A stretch of 42,093 nucleotides of DNA from positions 1 through 42,093 of the forward strand of contig JAKPNF010000146.1 of the NCBI GenBank assembly GCA_029548565.1. The letters are read 5' to 3'. A program made the translations under genes and the position numbers. Within the stretch, counting starts at the first letter, position 1. Every line of letters begins with the position of its first letter. Below are positions 9,451-18,560 of the stretch, piece after piece. The notes beneath the pieces were generated by a model, which had not been told where the DNA came from, did not search any database, and saw only the letters and a program-made list of their open reading frames with translations. The DNA comes from Verrucomicrobiota bacterium (GTDB lineage: Bacteria > Verrucomicrobiota > Verrucomicrobiia > Opitutales > JAKPNF01).

Positions 9451-9759
9451 TCAGGCGGCTTGGCGTTTGCCCGGCAGCGCGCACATGATCAGTACGACCA
9501 GCAGGCCGATACCGGTCAGCAGCAACAGCAGCCACCACGGGCTGAATCCCGCATCGCGCAGGCGCCGCGCGGCCACGGCCAGACCCGGCAACAACACCGC
9601 CAGTGCGTAGATCATGTCCACTATCGGGATAATTCCCAACACAAGGCCGACCACAAAGTTGACGGCGAAAAAGAGCCAGTACTCCTGCCGCGAGGCCGTT
9701 CCTTCAAAAACGGCGTACTTTTTCAAAACGCCCACATAATTGTCGATCAGAATTTTCAT
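9451..9759 (-). CDS. DUF805-family small membrane protein
   Basis: MKILIDNYVGVLKKYAVFEGTASRQEYWLFFAVNFVVGLVLGIIP...; typical DUF805 pattern. Start inferred; track ORF begins at 9840. Confidence 0.8.
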   Translation of the reverse strand: MKILIDNYVGVLKKYAVFEGTASRQEYWLFFAVNFVVGLVLGIIPIVDMIYALAVLLPGLAVAARRLRDAGFSPWWLLLLLTGIGLLVVLIMCALPGKRQAA

Positions 9760-9774
9760 GATATAAGGATTAGT

Positions 9775-9810
9775 TTTCAAGAGCACACGCCACGGCGCGT
9801 GCTCTTGAAA
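9775..9810. repeat. 17-bp near-perfect inverted repeat (hairpin) between GH32 gene and DUF805 gene
   Basis: TTTCAAGAGCACACGCC-ac-GGCGCGTGCTCTTGAAA; one mismatch. Confidence 0.8.
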
Positions 9811-9859
9811 TATACACCCATTGCCCGTTTTGGCAAACAAGGCGGCCGGAACAATAATT

Positions 9860-12049
9860 TTATCGCGCTTGCACCCCGTAAGCGCTTGCGCCGTCCCAGA
9901 TCGACTTCAACTCATAAACCTGGCCATCCAAAACGCTCGCTTTTCCGCCCTCGGCGCGCAGTTCAATCTCAGGGGCGCCCTTGGGCGCGTCCACCGACCC
10001 GGTGCTGATGAAAACAGCGCCCGCGTTGGCGAACACTTCCTGCAGGCAAATATCCGCGAGCACTTGCAGCTTGATGGTTCCGTCGACGGGATTTAGCGGC
10101 GCTTCATAAGGCCCGGCTTTCAACGTCTTGTTTTTCACATCGTAAACTGTCTCCCGACCGGAGATTTTTAAAATTATTTTTTGCGCGTCGCCCAATTTGA
10201 TCACGGCATTGACATCCAACAAATGTGTGCCGGGGTTGAGCTTTAGCGGCTTGCCCGGAGAAACCGATTGTTTCGGCAATGAATGCGTTTTTGTGCGCAG
10301 CAAGGCCAGTTCTTCGACCGGTTCGGCACACAGGCGGATTTCGGAATCGACCGTGCGCAGGCTCATCTGCGTGGGGATGCTGGCCTTCATGTTAAAGGGC
10401 ATGTCCTTGGCGGCGAACTTCGACCAGCCGATCTGCACGACGCGGCCGTTGGGCACGTTGTTGAACGCCTGCGCCGCGTAGTAATGGCCGTAGAACACTT
10501 TTTTGCGGTCCCAACTGTCGGGCGTGAAGACCTCGCTGTCGAAATCGCCCACGAGGTACTCCGCATTGCCGCCGAAGATGACCCACTTGTAATTGCGCGC
10601 ATTCCCGTCAACTGGCAGGCGGTACAGTTCGGCGCATTCGTAAAAATTCGGGAGCACGCAGGTGCGTTTCCACTGCTTCAAGTCGGGCGAGGTAAAGATC
10701 ACCAACGACTTGACCTTGTCCACGAGGCTGTAGACGACGATCACCCAGTGCCCCTGTTTTTTCCCATTGGGTTGGTACCAAAAAATCTTGGGGTCGCGCC
10801 CGTCGCCTTCGGGGTGAATCCAGACAGGATTGCCTTCGTATTTTTTGAAAGTGAACCCGTTGTCGTGGCTGTAAAAAAGCGCCTCGCCGCCCGCGCCCGC
10901 ACTGCGGGGCCCGGCATCTGTGAATGCCGCCACGATCGCGGGTTTATCTTTCGTTCCAAAGCCCGTCGTGTTCTGCTCGTCAATGGCCGCGCTGCCCGAA
11001 AAAACCGCCCCGCCCGCCTGCGTCCAAGGGCGCAGAGCGATGCGCTGCTCGCGCCAATGCATGAGGTCTTCCGAGATCGCGTGCCCCCAGTGCATATTGG
11101 CGTGCGACCAGCCGTAGGGGTTGTGCTGGAAGTACAGGTGCCAAAATTTCCCGTCGTAAAACAGGCCGTTGATGTCGTTCATCCAGCCGCGCGCGGGGCT
11201 GAAGTGGTACTGCGGGCGGCGGGACTCGCGGTAAAGGTCTTGCGCCCCCTCAAGACGGTCGGCCGAAAAGATTTTTTCCAACCCGGCAGGCCCCATGCCA
11301 AGCTCGTCGATTTCCACACGCAGAGTTTGCCCCTTGAATTCGTCGACTTCCATCGCAACCCAAAAGTCGGGCTCTCCCGAGCTGTCCATCTGGATGTCGC
11401 TGATGCGCACGGGTGCTCCTTCGTGCGAAACCACCATGCGCCCCTTTCTGTTTTTGCCGCTGGTGGGGATGTTCAAATAGCGCCCCTCAATCTTAATCTC
11501 GCGCACCAACTCATCGGGCTCGCGCACGCTTGGGGAATCGCTTAGGTAAAAATGGTCGGCGTCAATGTGCCCCCAGCCGCCGCTGCTCTCGTCCAGGATC
11601 TCGACCTGGATGCGCTTGCCCTGATAGGCCTGCAAGTCAAACTGCGCGTTTTTAAAGACCTCGGCGTTGCGCCCCGTAATCGAGTCAACAAGCTTTCCCT
11701 CAACCAGCAGATTCACGCAGGCCTTTTCAGGCTGATTGCCGCCCGCGATCATGAAGCACAGGTAGCGGCGCTCGGCCTTGAACTCGGGCGAAAGCAGCCG
11801 CCCTGTCAGCCGGTCGTTGTTTTTGTGGGCGCTGGTGACGAAAAAGTTTCCCTGCGTGCCGTCGTTTTTGTGCACAAAAGGTTTCACCGTGGCCGGAGCC
11901 TCGCCAAAGGCCTCGCCCTCGGCCGTCCAGTTTTGATAGCTGCCGTCCTCGAAATCGGCCACCACAATATCGGGCCGGCCGGCAAAGGCGTTCACACACA
12001 AAAGCAAAAGCGCACCCGCGCACAGAAGGGAGTTTTTGAAGAAGGGCAT
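9860..12049 (-). CDS. Secreted GH32 levanase/fructanase-like protein with N-terminal accessory domain
   Basis: YHFSPARGWMNDINGLFYDGKFWHLYFQHNPYGW, VFSGSAAID, GDGRDPKIFW, NFYECAELYRLP; N-terminal signal peptide. Confidence 0.9.
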   Translation of the reverse strand: MPFFKNSLLCAGALLLLCVNAFAGRPDIVVADFEDGSYQNWTAEGEAFGEAPATVKPFVHKNDGTQGNFFVTSAHKNNDRLTGRLLSPEFKAERRYLCFMIAGGNQPEKACVNLLVEGKLVDSITGRNAEVFKNAQFDLQAYQGKRIQVEILDESSGGWGHIDADHFYLSDSPSVREPDELVREIKIEGRYLNIPTSGKNRKGRMVVSHEGAPVRISDIQMDSSGEPDFWVAMEVDEFKGQTLRVEIDELGMGPAGLEKIFSADRLEGAQDLYRESRRPQYHFSPARGWMNDINGLFYDGKFWHLYFQHNPYGWSHANMHWGHAISEDLMHWREQRIALRPWTQAGGAVFSGSAAIDEQNTTGFGTKDKPAIVAAFTDAGPRSAGAGGEALFYSHDNGFTFKKYEGNPVWIHPEGDGRDPKIFWYQPNGKKQGHWVIVVYSLVDKVKSLVIFTSPDLKQWKRTCVLPNFYECAELYRLPVDGNARNYKWVIFGGNAEYLVGDFDSEVFTPDSWDRKKVFYGHYYAAQAFNNVPNGRVVQIGWSKFAAKDMPFNMKASIPTQMSLRTVDSEIRLCAEPVEELALLRTKTHSLPKQSVSPGKPLKLNPGTHLLDVNAVIKLGDAQKIILKISGRETVYDVKNKTLKAGPYEAPLNPVDGTIKLQVLADICLQEVFANAGAVFISTGSVDAPKGAPEIELRAEGGKASVLDGQVYELKSIWDGASAYGVQAR

Positions 12050-12178
12050 CCTCTATGAGTAGGCAAGCCGCCCTGCCTTGTCAAGAATGCCCGTTGCAGA
12101 GATTTTTCAAGCCGTTCTTGTTTTTTGCCCAAATTTTATCGGCACAGACACCGCGGGGCTTTATATTTTAAGCTATCC

Positions 12179-12787
12179 ATGGATGAAAAAACGGTCAGCA
12201 TTTTTGTTTTCAACACGGCCTGCGTGCTCTTGCTGGGTTGGGGGCTTTCCAAGTTCCAGCGCCGCATGCTCGCGCGGCGCCTGCCCGATGATGTGCAAAA
12301 ACTGCGGCCCGGGCGCTGGATACTTTTCATGTCGATGCTGTCTTTTTGGATGGGGCTGCTGTTTTTGATGACCTATATTTTCTCAAAATCCGGACTACGT
12401 CCAGTGGCGGACAAGGACCAATGGGTAATGGCGGTCGCCACGCTGCTGTTTTTCCTGTTCGCCGCCAAGGTGGTGCAGGCGTATTTTTGCCTGCTGGGAA
12501 TTTCCCCCAAAGGCTTGGCGTGGTGGACGCCCGGGCGCGGCAAGCAAGAGGCCCTGCGCGCGCGCTGGAGCGAGATCAAGCGCGTGCGCGCTGGGGCGCT
12601 GAGCGGCCGCTTCCACATTCTGACAAAAGGCGGCGCGAGCTTTTCCAATTATTTTTACGGGCAAGAAACCGGCGCTTTACTGGACGCCTTTGACCAGCAC
12701 CTGCCCAAGTCGGCGCTGGGCGCGAAAACAAAAAGCGTGTTTGAAAAGCTGCGCGCGCGCATCGTGCGTTACGCGCCCAAGAAATAA
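12179..12787 (+). CDS. Hypothetical membrane protein
   Basis: MDEKTVSIFVFNTACVLLLGWGLSK..., two hydrophobic segments; family not recognised. Track ORF begins upstream at 12125. Confidence 0.6.
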   Translation: MDEKTVSIFVFNTACVLLLGWGLSKFQRRMLARRLPDDVQKLRPGRWILFMSMLSFWMGLLFLMTYIFSKSGLRPVADKDQWVMAVATLLFFLFAAKVVQAYFCLLGISPKGLAWWTPGRGKQEALRARWSEIKRVRAGALSGRFHILTKGGASFSNYFYGQETGALLDAFDQHLPKSALGAKTKSVFEKLRARIVRYAPKK

Positions 12788-12953
12788 AGGGAAACTCTCT
12801 CGAAGATTTTCTGCCTGTCGTCTCACGCCTTTGCGCGCTGGCATTTGGGGCGGGAAATTTGTCAAATATTTATGATTGATTCTTTTCATAAAATCAACGA
12901 TCATTCTTTTATTCTTTTCTACAAAAACGCACAGCGCCAACTATCAACCCCCC

Positions 12954-14942
12954 ATGAAAAAACAACTCCTGCTTGCCCTGTCCGCCCTGATGTTTGCGCC
13001 CGTGCTGCACGGCGCGGCCGACGCCCTCGCCGAAGCTCCGCCTCCTCCGCCCGCGCTGGTCGAGATTTTTGCCGACACGCAAAACCCCGTGTGCGAGGTG
13101 CCCGACAAGCTCTTTGGCATTTTCATCGAGGACGTCAACGGCGCGGCCGACGGCGGGCTGTATGCCGAGCTTATTAAAAACCGCTCCTTCGAATTTCGGC
13201 ACTCTCTTTCAGACTGGGGAACCCACGGCGATGTCGCGGTGCGCAGCGACGATCCCGCCTTCAAAAACAACCCGCGCTATGTGCGCATGAAGGCGTTTCG
13301 CGCCGGGCCGCGCAAGCGCATGGTCGGCTCTTTTCTGGAGAACAAGGGCTTTTGGGGCGGCATGGGCATCCGCAAGGGCGAGACGTACCGCGTGAGCTTT
13401 TACGCGCGCGCGCCCAAGCCGTTAAAAATCGGCCTGTACCTCATGTCCGCCGGCAACGAGGTCATCGCCAAGCCGAAGGTCGCGGTGACGGTCGACAGCA
13501 ACCAGTGGAAACGCTACGAGACGCAAATGACCGCCTCGCGCATGGAACCCAATGGCCGTTTTATTTTCGAACTGGCCGACGAGGGAACGGTCGATGTCGA
13601 CCACATCTCGATGTTCCCCAAGACCACCTGGCAGGGGCGCGAAAACGGTCTGCGCCCCGATCTGATGCACGCGTTGTATGACCTCAAGCCAAAACATTTC
13701 CGCTTCCCCGGCGGCTGCATCGTCGAGGGCTTCTTTCTAAAAGACCGTTACCGCTGGAAAAATTCCGTCGGCGCGGTCGAGGAGCGCATACCCGTGCAAA
13801 GCATGTGGGGCATGTCGCCCGAAAAATTCGTGCCCGGCTACGTGCAGTCGCTGGGCTTGGGTTTTTATGAGTATTTTTTAATGGCCGAAGACCTCGGCGC
13901 CGAACCCATGCCCATCCTCAACTGCGGCTTGGCCTGCCAAGCTCGCTCGTGCGAAGTCGAGCCGCTGGACAAAATGCAGCCCTACCTGCAAGACGCGCTG
14001 GATCTCATCGAATTTGCCAACGGCCCGACGGACACAAAATGGGGCGCCCTGCGCGCGCAGATGGGCCACCCGGAGCCGTTTAACATGAAGATCATCGGCA
14101 TCGGCAATGAGCAGCGCGGGGAAGTTTATCAGGAACGCCTAAAACTGTTTGTCGACCTGTTGCGCGAAAGACATCCCGACATAGAAATCGTGGCCTGCTC
14201 AGGCGACGACGCGCGCTTCGACGCGCTCAACGCCGACATCAAGCGCATGAAGCTGCAGTACCGCGACGAGCACTACTACAACACCTCCAAATGGTTTTTT
14301 GAAAACGCCGGAAAGTTCGACAGCTACGAGCGCGGCGGGCCGAAAGTTTACCTCGGCGAATATGCCGTTTGTTACAGCGGGCTGGAACGCAAAAACGCCT
14401 TCAACTCCGCGCTGGCGGAAGCCGCCTTCATGACGGGCATAGAACGCAACTGCGACGTGGTCGCCATGGCCTGCTACGCCCCGCTGCTGGCCAACCCGGC
14501 AGCGCACGTGTGGTCACCGGACTTGATCTTCTTCAACGCCTTCGACCGCCTGCTCACTTGCAGCTACTACGTCCAAAAAATGTTCTCCCTCAACGTGGGC
14601 GACCAGTTGATCAAACTTTCCAGCCCGCAGACCGACCTCAAAGGCGGCTCACGCCTCTACGCCAGCGCGATGCAAACGCAAGAGGAAATCATCATCAAGC
14701 TGGTCAACGCCAATCCCCAGCCCGTGAGCGTTTCCTTCGCCTTCCCCAAAACGGAAAACGTGCAACGCGATGTGACAATAGAAACCCTGCGCTCCGACAA
14801 CGTGCGTGCGGAAAACACATTTGACGATCCCCTAAAAATCGTCCCGCAAACACAAAAAATCCGCCTGGCGGCGGACGGAAAAAACAAGCTCGCCCTCGAA
14901 GGCAATTCCGTGAACGTGCTAAAGTTCAAGCGCGCGAAATAA
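12954..14942 (+). CDS. Secreted GH51-like alpha-L-arabinofuranosidase
   Basis: LFGIFIEDVNGAADGGLYAELIKNRSFEF, KHFRFPGGCIVEG, IIGIGNEQRGE, KVYLGEYAV; signal peptide MKKQLLLALSALMFAPVLHGAADA. Confidence 0.88.
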   Translation: MKKQLLLALSALMFAPVLHGAADALAEAPPPPPALVEIFADTQNPVCEVPDKLFGIFIEDVNGAADGGLYAELIKNRSFEFRHSLSDWGTHGDVAVRSDDPAFKNNPRYVRMKAFRAGPRKRMVGSFLENKGFWGGMGIRKGETYRVSFYARAPKPLKIGLYLMSAGNEVIAKPKVAVTVDSNQWKRYETQMTASRMEPNGRFIFELADEGTVDVDHISMFPKTTWQGRENGLRPDLMHALYDLKPKHFRFPGGCIVEGFFLKDRYRWKNSVGAVEERIPVQSMWGMSPEKFVPGYVQSLGLGFYEYFLMAEDLGAEPMPILNCGLACQARSCEVEPLDKMQPYLQDALDLIEFANGPTDTKWGALRAQMGHPEPFNMKIIGIGNEQRGEVYQERLKLFVDLLRERHPDIEIVACSGDDARFDALNADIKRMKLQYRDEHYYNTSKWFFENAGKFDSYERGGPKVYLGEYAVCYSGLERKNAFNSALAEAAFMTGIERNCDVVAMACYAPLLANPAAHVWSPDLIFFNAFDRLLTCSYYVQKMFSLNVGDQLIKLSSPQTDLKGGSRLYASAMQTQEEIIIKLVNANPQPVSVSFAFPKTENVQRDVTIETLRSDNVRAENTFDDPLKIVPQTQKIRLAADGKNKLALEGNSVNVLKFKRAK

Positions 14943-14990
14943 GTCGGTATTCTTCCTCAATGCAGGAGCCATCCCCTCATCCCGGCTTGC

Positions 14991-15012
14991 GGATGCGGGC
15001 GCATCCTTTTTT
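14991..15012 (+). terminator. Intrinsic terminator downstream of GH51 gene
   Basis: GGATGC-gggc-GCATCC followed by TTTTTT. Confidence 0.75.
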
Positions 15013-15080
15013 ATCTCGATTCTTTTGTGTGCCTCTTTTAGCGTTATAACTGTATTTTAACCTCAACCCAAAACGCCTTC

Positions 15081-16775
15081 ATGAAAAAAATAATTCCCCT
15101 TCTACTGGCACTGTCTGTGCCTGTGCTCATCGCCGCCGACGGCAAGTCCAAGCCCGAATTTAAAATCATTTATAATAACGACACGACGAATATTTTGAGC
15201 TCCGTCAGCCCCTTTAACCCCGACGGCAGGGGCGATCTGGAAAAAATGATCATCGCTTCCGTCGATGAGACAGCCGAGTGCGGCGGGGTGGACGTGCTTA
15301 TGATGGCTTCCGGCATGGGTTGGGATCCCTGGTGGAAAAGCAAAGCCCTCCCCATGAAAAAGCACACCGCCTGGCAGATGAAACGCAAGGGGCGCAAACC
15401 CAGCGCCTGGCAGCAGTATGTGCTGGACGGCAAAGACCTCGTGGACACTTTTTCCAAGCAGGCGCACAAGCGCAAGCAGGTTGTTTTCGCCACGTTTCGC
15501 ATGAACGACGGGCACCACTATTTTGGCGCCGCCCGCATCGAAGACCCCGACAAGCGCGCGGCGGCGATGGCCATCACGCAATTCTTTGACGAGAACCCAC
15601 AGTTTCGCCTGGGTCCCGAGGCCGACCCGGACGCGCGCACCCAGTACGCGCTGGACTTCGCCCACCCCGAGGTGCGCCAGTACCGCATGCAGTTCATCAA
15701 GGAGCTCGCCCAAAAAGACATCGACGGCATCGAGCTGGATTTCATGCGCTTTTGGATCATCTTTCACCCCTTCCGCACCACAAGCCAAGAGCGCGCCGAC
15801 ATCATCACAAACTTTGTGAAGGAAGTGCGCGCCGAATTCGACAAGCACGCCAAATCCGGCCAACGCCGCTACATCTGCGTGCGCATCCCCGCCTACCGCG
15901 ACGTGATGGACAAAATGGGCGTCGACCCCGTGCGCCTGGCCACGGAAGCCGGCGTGGACATGTTCAACGTCAGCGGTCACTATTGGTCCAACCTGCAAAA
16001 CGAGGCCGCGCAGATTAAAAAATCCCTGCCGGACAACGTCGCCGTTTACACCGAGCAGCACTTCACCAACGCCAAACAAAATTACAAGGTGCCCATGGGC
16101 TCCGAGGACGGCCAAGGCGTGTTGTATGAAAACAGCGGCAATGTCCCGGCTAACGCGAAGATCTCGTGGGTGTTCCGCCGCACGACCGACCAGGCACTCA
16201 TCACGGCCGCCCACATGGCCTACGCGCGCGGCGTGGACGGCTTGAGCTTCTTCAACTTCCAGTACTACCGCAGCACGCGCAACCCGACCGACGTTTTTGG
16301 CAAAAACCACGAGCCGCCGTACTACATCTTCAAATACCTGCGCGATCCGGCCTACGTGTCCAAACAAGACCAGTACTACTTCATCGGCCTGACGCACAAC
16401 GAACCGGCGCGTGACAACCGCCCCTTCCAAAACGTCTTCGTGACCGAGGTACCGCAGACCCAGTGGCTCGACATGGCCCCGCCCGTGGGCGGCTGGAAGA
16501 CCGACGGGCGCCTGCGCATCCAGAGCATCAACGACCTGAGCGACACCGACTGGTGCGTATGCATCAACGGCACAAAGCTCGCGCCCAACGCCGACGTCTC
16601 CGAGCCGTACAACAACCCTTACGACACCGCTATCGGCCAAGCCAAAAATTACAAGGCCTTCACGGTGCCCGCCGCGCTGATCAAAGACGGCATGAACGAG
16701 ATAACCATCGTCCTCAAAAAAGGCCCGCCCACGCCATTGTTCTATTTGGACTTGGCGTTAAAAGCGCAAAAGTAA
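15081..16775 (+). CDS. Secreted TIM-barrel glycoside-hydrolase-like protein of unassigned family
   Basis: Signal peptide MKKIIPLLLALSVPVLIAADG; barrel-strand-like QKDIDGIELDFMRFW; RGVDGLSFFNFQYY; C-terminal beta-rich segment. Confidence 0.65.
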   Translation: MKKIIPLLLALSVPVLIAADGKSKPEFKIIYNNDTTNILSSVSPFNPDGRGDLEKMIIASVDETAECGGVDVLMMASGMGWDPWWKSKALPMKKHTAWQMKRKGRKPSAWQQYVLDGKDLVDTFSKQAHKRKQVVFATFRMNDGHHYFGAARIEDPDKRAAAMAITQFFDENPQFRLGPEADPDARTQYALDFAHPEVRQYRMQFIKELAQKDIDGIELDFMRFWIIFHPFRTTSQERADIITNFVKEVRAEFDKHAKSGQRRYICVRIPAYRDVMDKMGVDPVRLATEAGVDMFNVSGHYWSNLQNEAAQIKKSLPDNVAVYTEQHFTNAKQNYKVPMGSEDGQGVLYENSGNVPANAKISWVFRRTTDQALITAAHMAYARGVDGLSFFNFQYYRSTRNPTDVFGKNHEPPYYIFKYLRDPAYVSKQDQYYFIGLTHNEPARDNRPFQNVFVTEVPQTQWLDMAPPVGGWKTDGRLRIQSINDLSDTDWCVCINGTKLAPNADVSEPYNNPYDTAIGQAKNYKAFTVPAALIKDGMNEITIVLKKGPPTPLFYLDLALKAQK

Positions 16776-16781
16776 GGCTAT

Positions 16782-16818
16782 GCAGGGGAAACTTTTCTGA
16801 AGAAAAGCTTTCCCCTGC
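16782..16818 (+). repeat. H1-type hairpin (two-hairpin repeat family, copy a)
   Basis: GCAGGGGAAACTTTTCT-ga-AGAAAAGCTTTCCCCTGC, then ACCCCTTCAAAAGACTTTTTATATA linker. Confidence 0.8.
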
Positions 16819-16843
16819 ACCCCTTCAAAAGACTTTTTATATA

Positions 16844-16891
16844 GGGCACGAAAACGGGTATTCCAGTTTTGGAATACCCGTTTTCGTGCCC
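16844..16891. repeat. Perfect 22-bp stem, 4-nt loop hairpin
   Basis: GGGCACGAAAACGGGTATTCCA-gttt-TGGAATACCCGTTTTCGTGCCC. Confidence 0.95.
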
Positions 16892-17003
16892 CAAAGTTCT
16901 TTTAAAGTAATTCAATGAATCTCTCCGCTGCGTACAAGCCCCCGCGCTATTTAAATGCCGCCTTGAAGTGAATCGCCTTTCCTTTTAGGATCACATTTTC
17001 ATC

Positions 17004-18524
17004 ATGTCCAACACCAAAACCGCTATCACCCCCACCCGCGCGCAGGATTACCCGGAATGGTACCAGCAAGTCATCCGCGCCGCCGACATGGCCGAGAACA
17101 GCCCCGTGCGCGGCTGCATGGTCATCAAACCTTGGGGTTACACGCTGTGGGAAAATATCCAACGCTCGATGGACAAGCTGTTCAAGGACACGGGGCACGT
17201 CAACGCGTATTTCCCGCTGTTTATCCCGATGAGCTTTTTGGAAAAAGAGGCCGCGCACGTCGACGGCTTCGCCAAGGAATGCGCCGTTGTCACCCACTCG
17301 CGCCTGCAGGCCAATGAAGACGGCAAGCTCGTGCCCGCCTCCCCGCTGGAAGAACCGCTCATCGTGCGCCCGACCTCGGAAACCATCATCGGCGAGATGT
17401 ACGCCAAGTGGGTGCAAAGTTACCGCGACTTGCCCATCCTCATCAACCAATGGGCCAACGTCGTTCGTTGGGAAATGCGCACGCGGTTGTTTTTGCGCAC
17501 GGCGGAATTTTTATGGCAGGAAGGCCACACCGCCCACGCCACCAAAGAAGAAGCGATCGAGGAAACCAACAAGATGCTCGATGTCTACGCCGACTTTGCC
17601 GAAAACTGGATGGCCATGCCCGTGATCAAGGGCGTGAAAACCGAGGGCGAACGCTTCCCGGGCGCCGTCGACACCCTGTGCATAGAGGCGCTCATGCAAG
17701 ACCGCAAGGCGCTGCAGGCAGGCACCTCACACTTCCTCGGCCAGAATTTTTCAAAGGCCAGCAACATCGAATTCCTCGACGTCGACGGTCAGAAAAAGCA
17801 CGCCTGGACAACATCCTGGGGCACCTCCACCCGCTTGATCGGCGCGCTCATCATGACGCACTCCGACGACGACGGCCTCGTCCTGCCCCCGCGTCTGGCG
17901 CCCACCCACGTCGTCATCCTGCCCGTCCTGCACAAGGAGGAAACACGCCAGCAGGTTTTGGAGTACTGCCAAAAACTGCTCGCCGACCTGCGCGCCACTG
18001 CGTGGGACGGCCGCACGATCGAGGCCGAGATCGACACCCGCGACATTCGCGGTGGTGAAAAACTCTGGAGCTGGGTCAAAAAAGGCGTGCCGCTCATCGT
18101 GGAAGTTGGCCCGCGCGACATGGCCAACGATTCCGTCTTCCTCGGTCGGCGCGACGTGCAAGGCCTCGGCAAAAAAGGCGTCCCGCGCGCGGAATTTTTG
18201 CAAAACGTCGGCAACTTGCTAAACGAGATCCAACAAAATCTTTTCAACCGCGCCAAAGCCTTCCGCGACGAGCACACCCACTCTTTCACCGACAAGGAAT
18301 CTTTCTACGCCTTTTTCACCCCCAAAAACAAGAACGAACCTGAAATCCACGGCGGCCTGGCCTACGCCTACTACGACGGCTCCCCCGAAATAGAAAAGCA
18401 GCTCAAAGACGAGCTGAAAGTGACAGTACGCTGCCTGCCGCTAGACTCCCTAAACGAGCGCGGCACCTGCATCTTCACCGGCAAATCCGACGCCGTAAAA
18501 GCCGTCTTCGCCAAGGCGTATTAA
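17004..18524 (+). CDS. proS: Prolyl-tRNA synthetase, type 3 (archaeal/eukaryote-like)
   Basis: DYPEWYQQVIRAADMAENSPVRGCMVIKPWGYTLWENIQ, RPTSETIIGEMYAKWVQSYRDLPILINQWANVVRWEMRTRLFLRTAEFLWQEGHTAH. Confidence 0.95.
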   Translation: MSNTKTAITPTRAQDYPEWYQQVIRAADMAENSPVRGCMVIKPWGYTLWENIQRSMDKLFKDTGHVNAYFPLFIPMSFLEKEAAHVDGFAKECAVVTHSRLQANEDGKLVPASPLEEPLIVRPTSETIIGEMYAKWVQSYRDLPILINQWANVVRWEMRTRLFLRTAEFLWQEGHTAHATKEEAIEETNKMLDVYADFAENWMAMPVIKGVKTEGERFPGAVDTLCIEALMQDRKALQAGTSHFLGQNFSKASNIEFLDVDGQKKHAWTTSWGTSTRLIGALIMTHSDDDGLVLPPRLAPTHVVILPVLHKEETRQQVLEYCQKLLADLRATAWDGRTIEAEIDTRDIRGGEKLWSWVKKGVPLIVEVGPRDMANDSVFLGRRDVQGLGKKGVPRAEFLQNVGNLLNEIQQNLFNRAKAFRDEHTHSFTDKESFYAFFTPKNKNEPEIHGGLAYAYYDGSPEIEKQLKDELKVTVRCLPLDSLNERGTCIFTGKSDAVKAVFAKAY

Positions 18525-18527
18525 ACG

Positions 18528-18557
18528 CAGGGGGACTTTTTTCAAAAAGTCCCCTGC
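18528..18557. terminator. H1-type hairpin between convergent proS and xseA
   Basis: GCAGGGGGACTTTTTT-CAAAAAGTCCCCTGC; T and A runs allow terminator-like function on both strands. Confidence 0.7.
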
Positions 18558-18560
18558 CAT

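Noticed and set aside
10283-11545. 420-aa ORF antisense to GH32
   Set aside because: Shadow ORF; the minus-strand GH32 motifs are unambiguous.
15102-16640. 512-aa antisense ORF opposite the TIM-barrel gene
   Set aside because: Long antisense frames are common in GC-rich DNA. The sense protein has a signal peptide and coherent domain structure, while the antisense protein lacks recognisable motifs.
16776-17003. T-box or other aminoacyl-tRNA-synthetase leader upstream of proS
   Set aside because: No T-box sequence or specifier/antiterminator layout recognised; the hairpins belong to the dispersed two-hairpin family.
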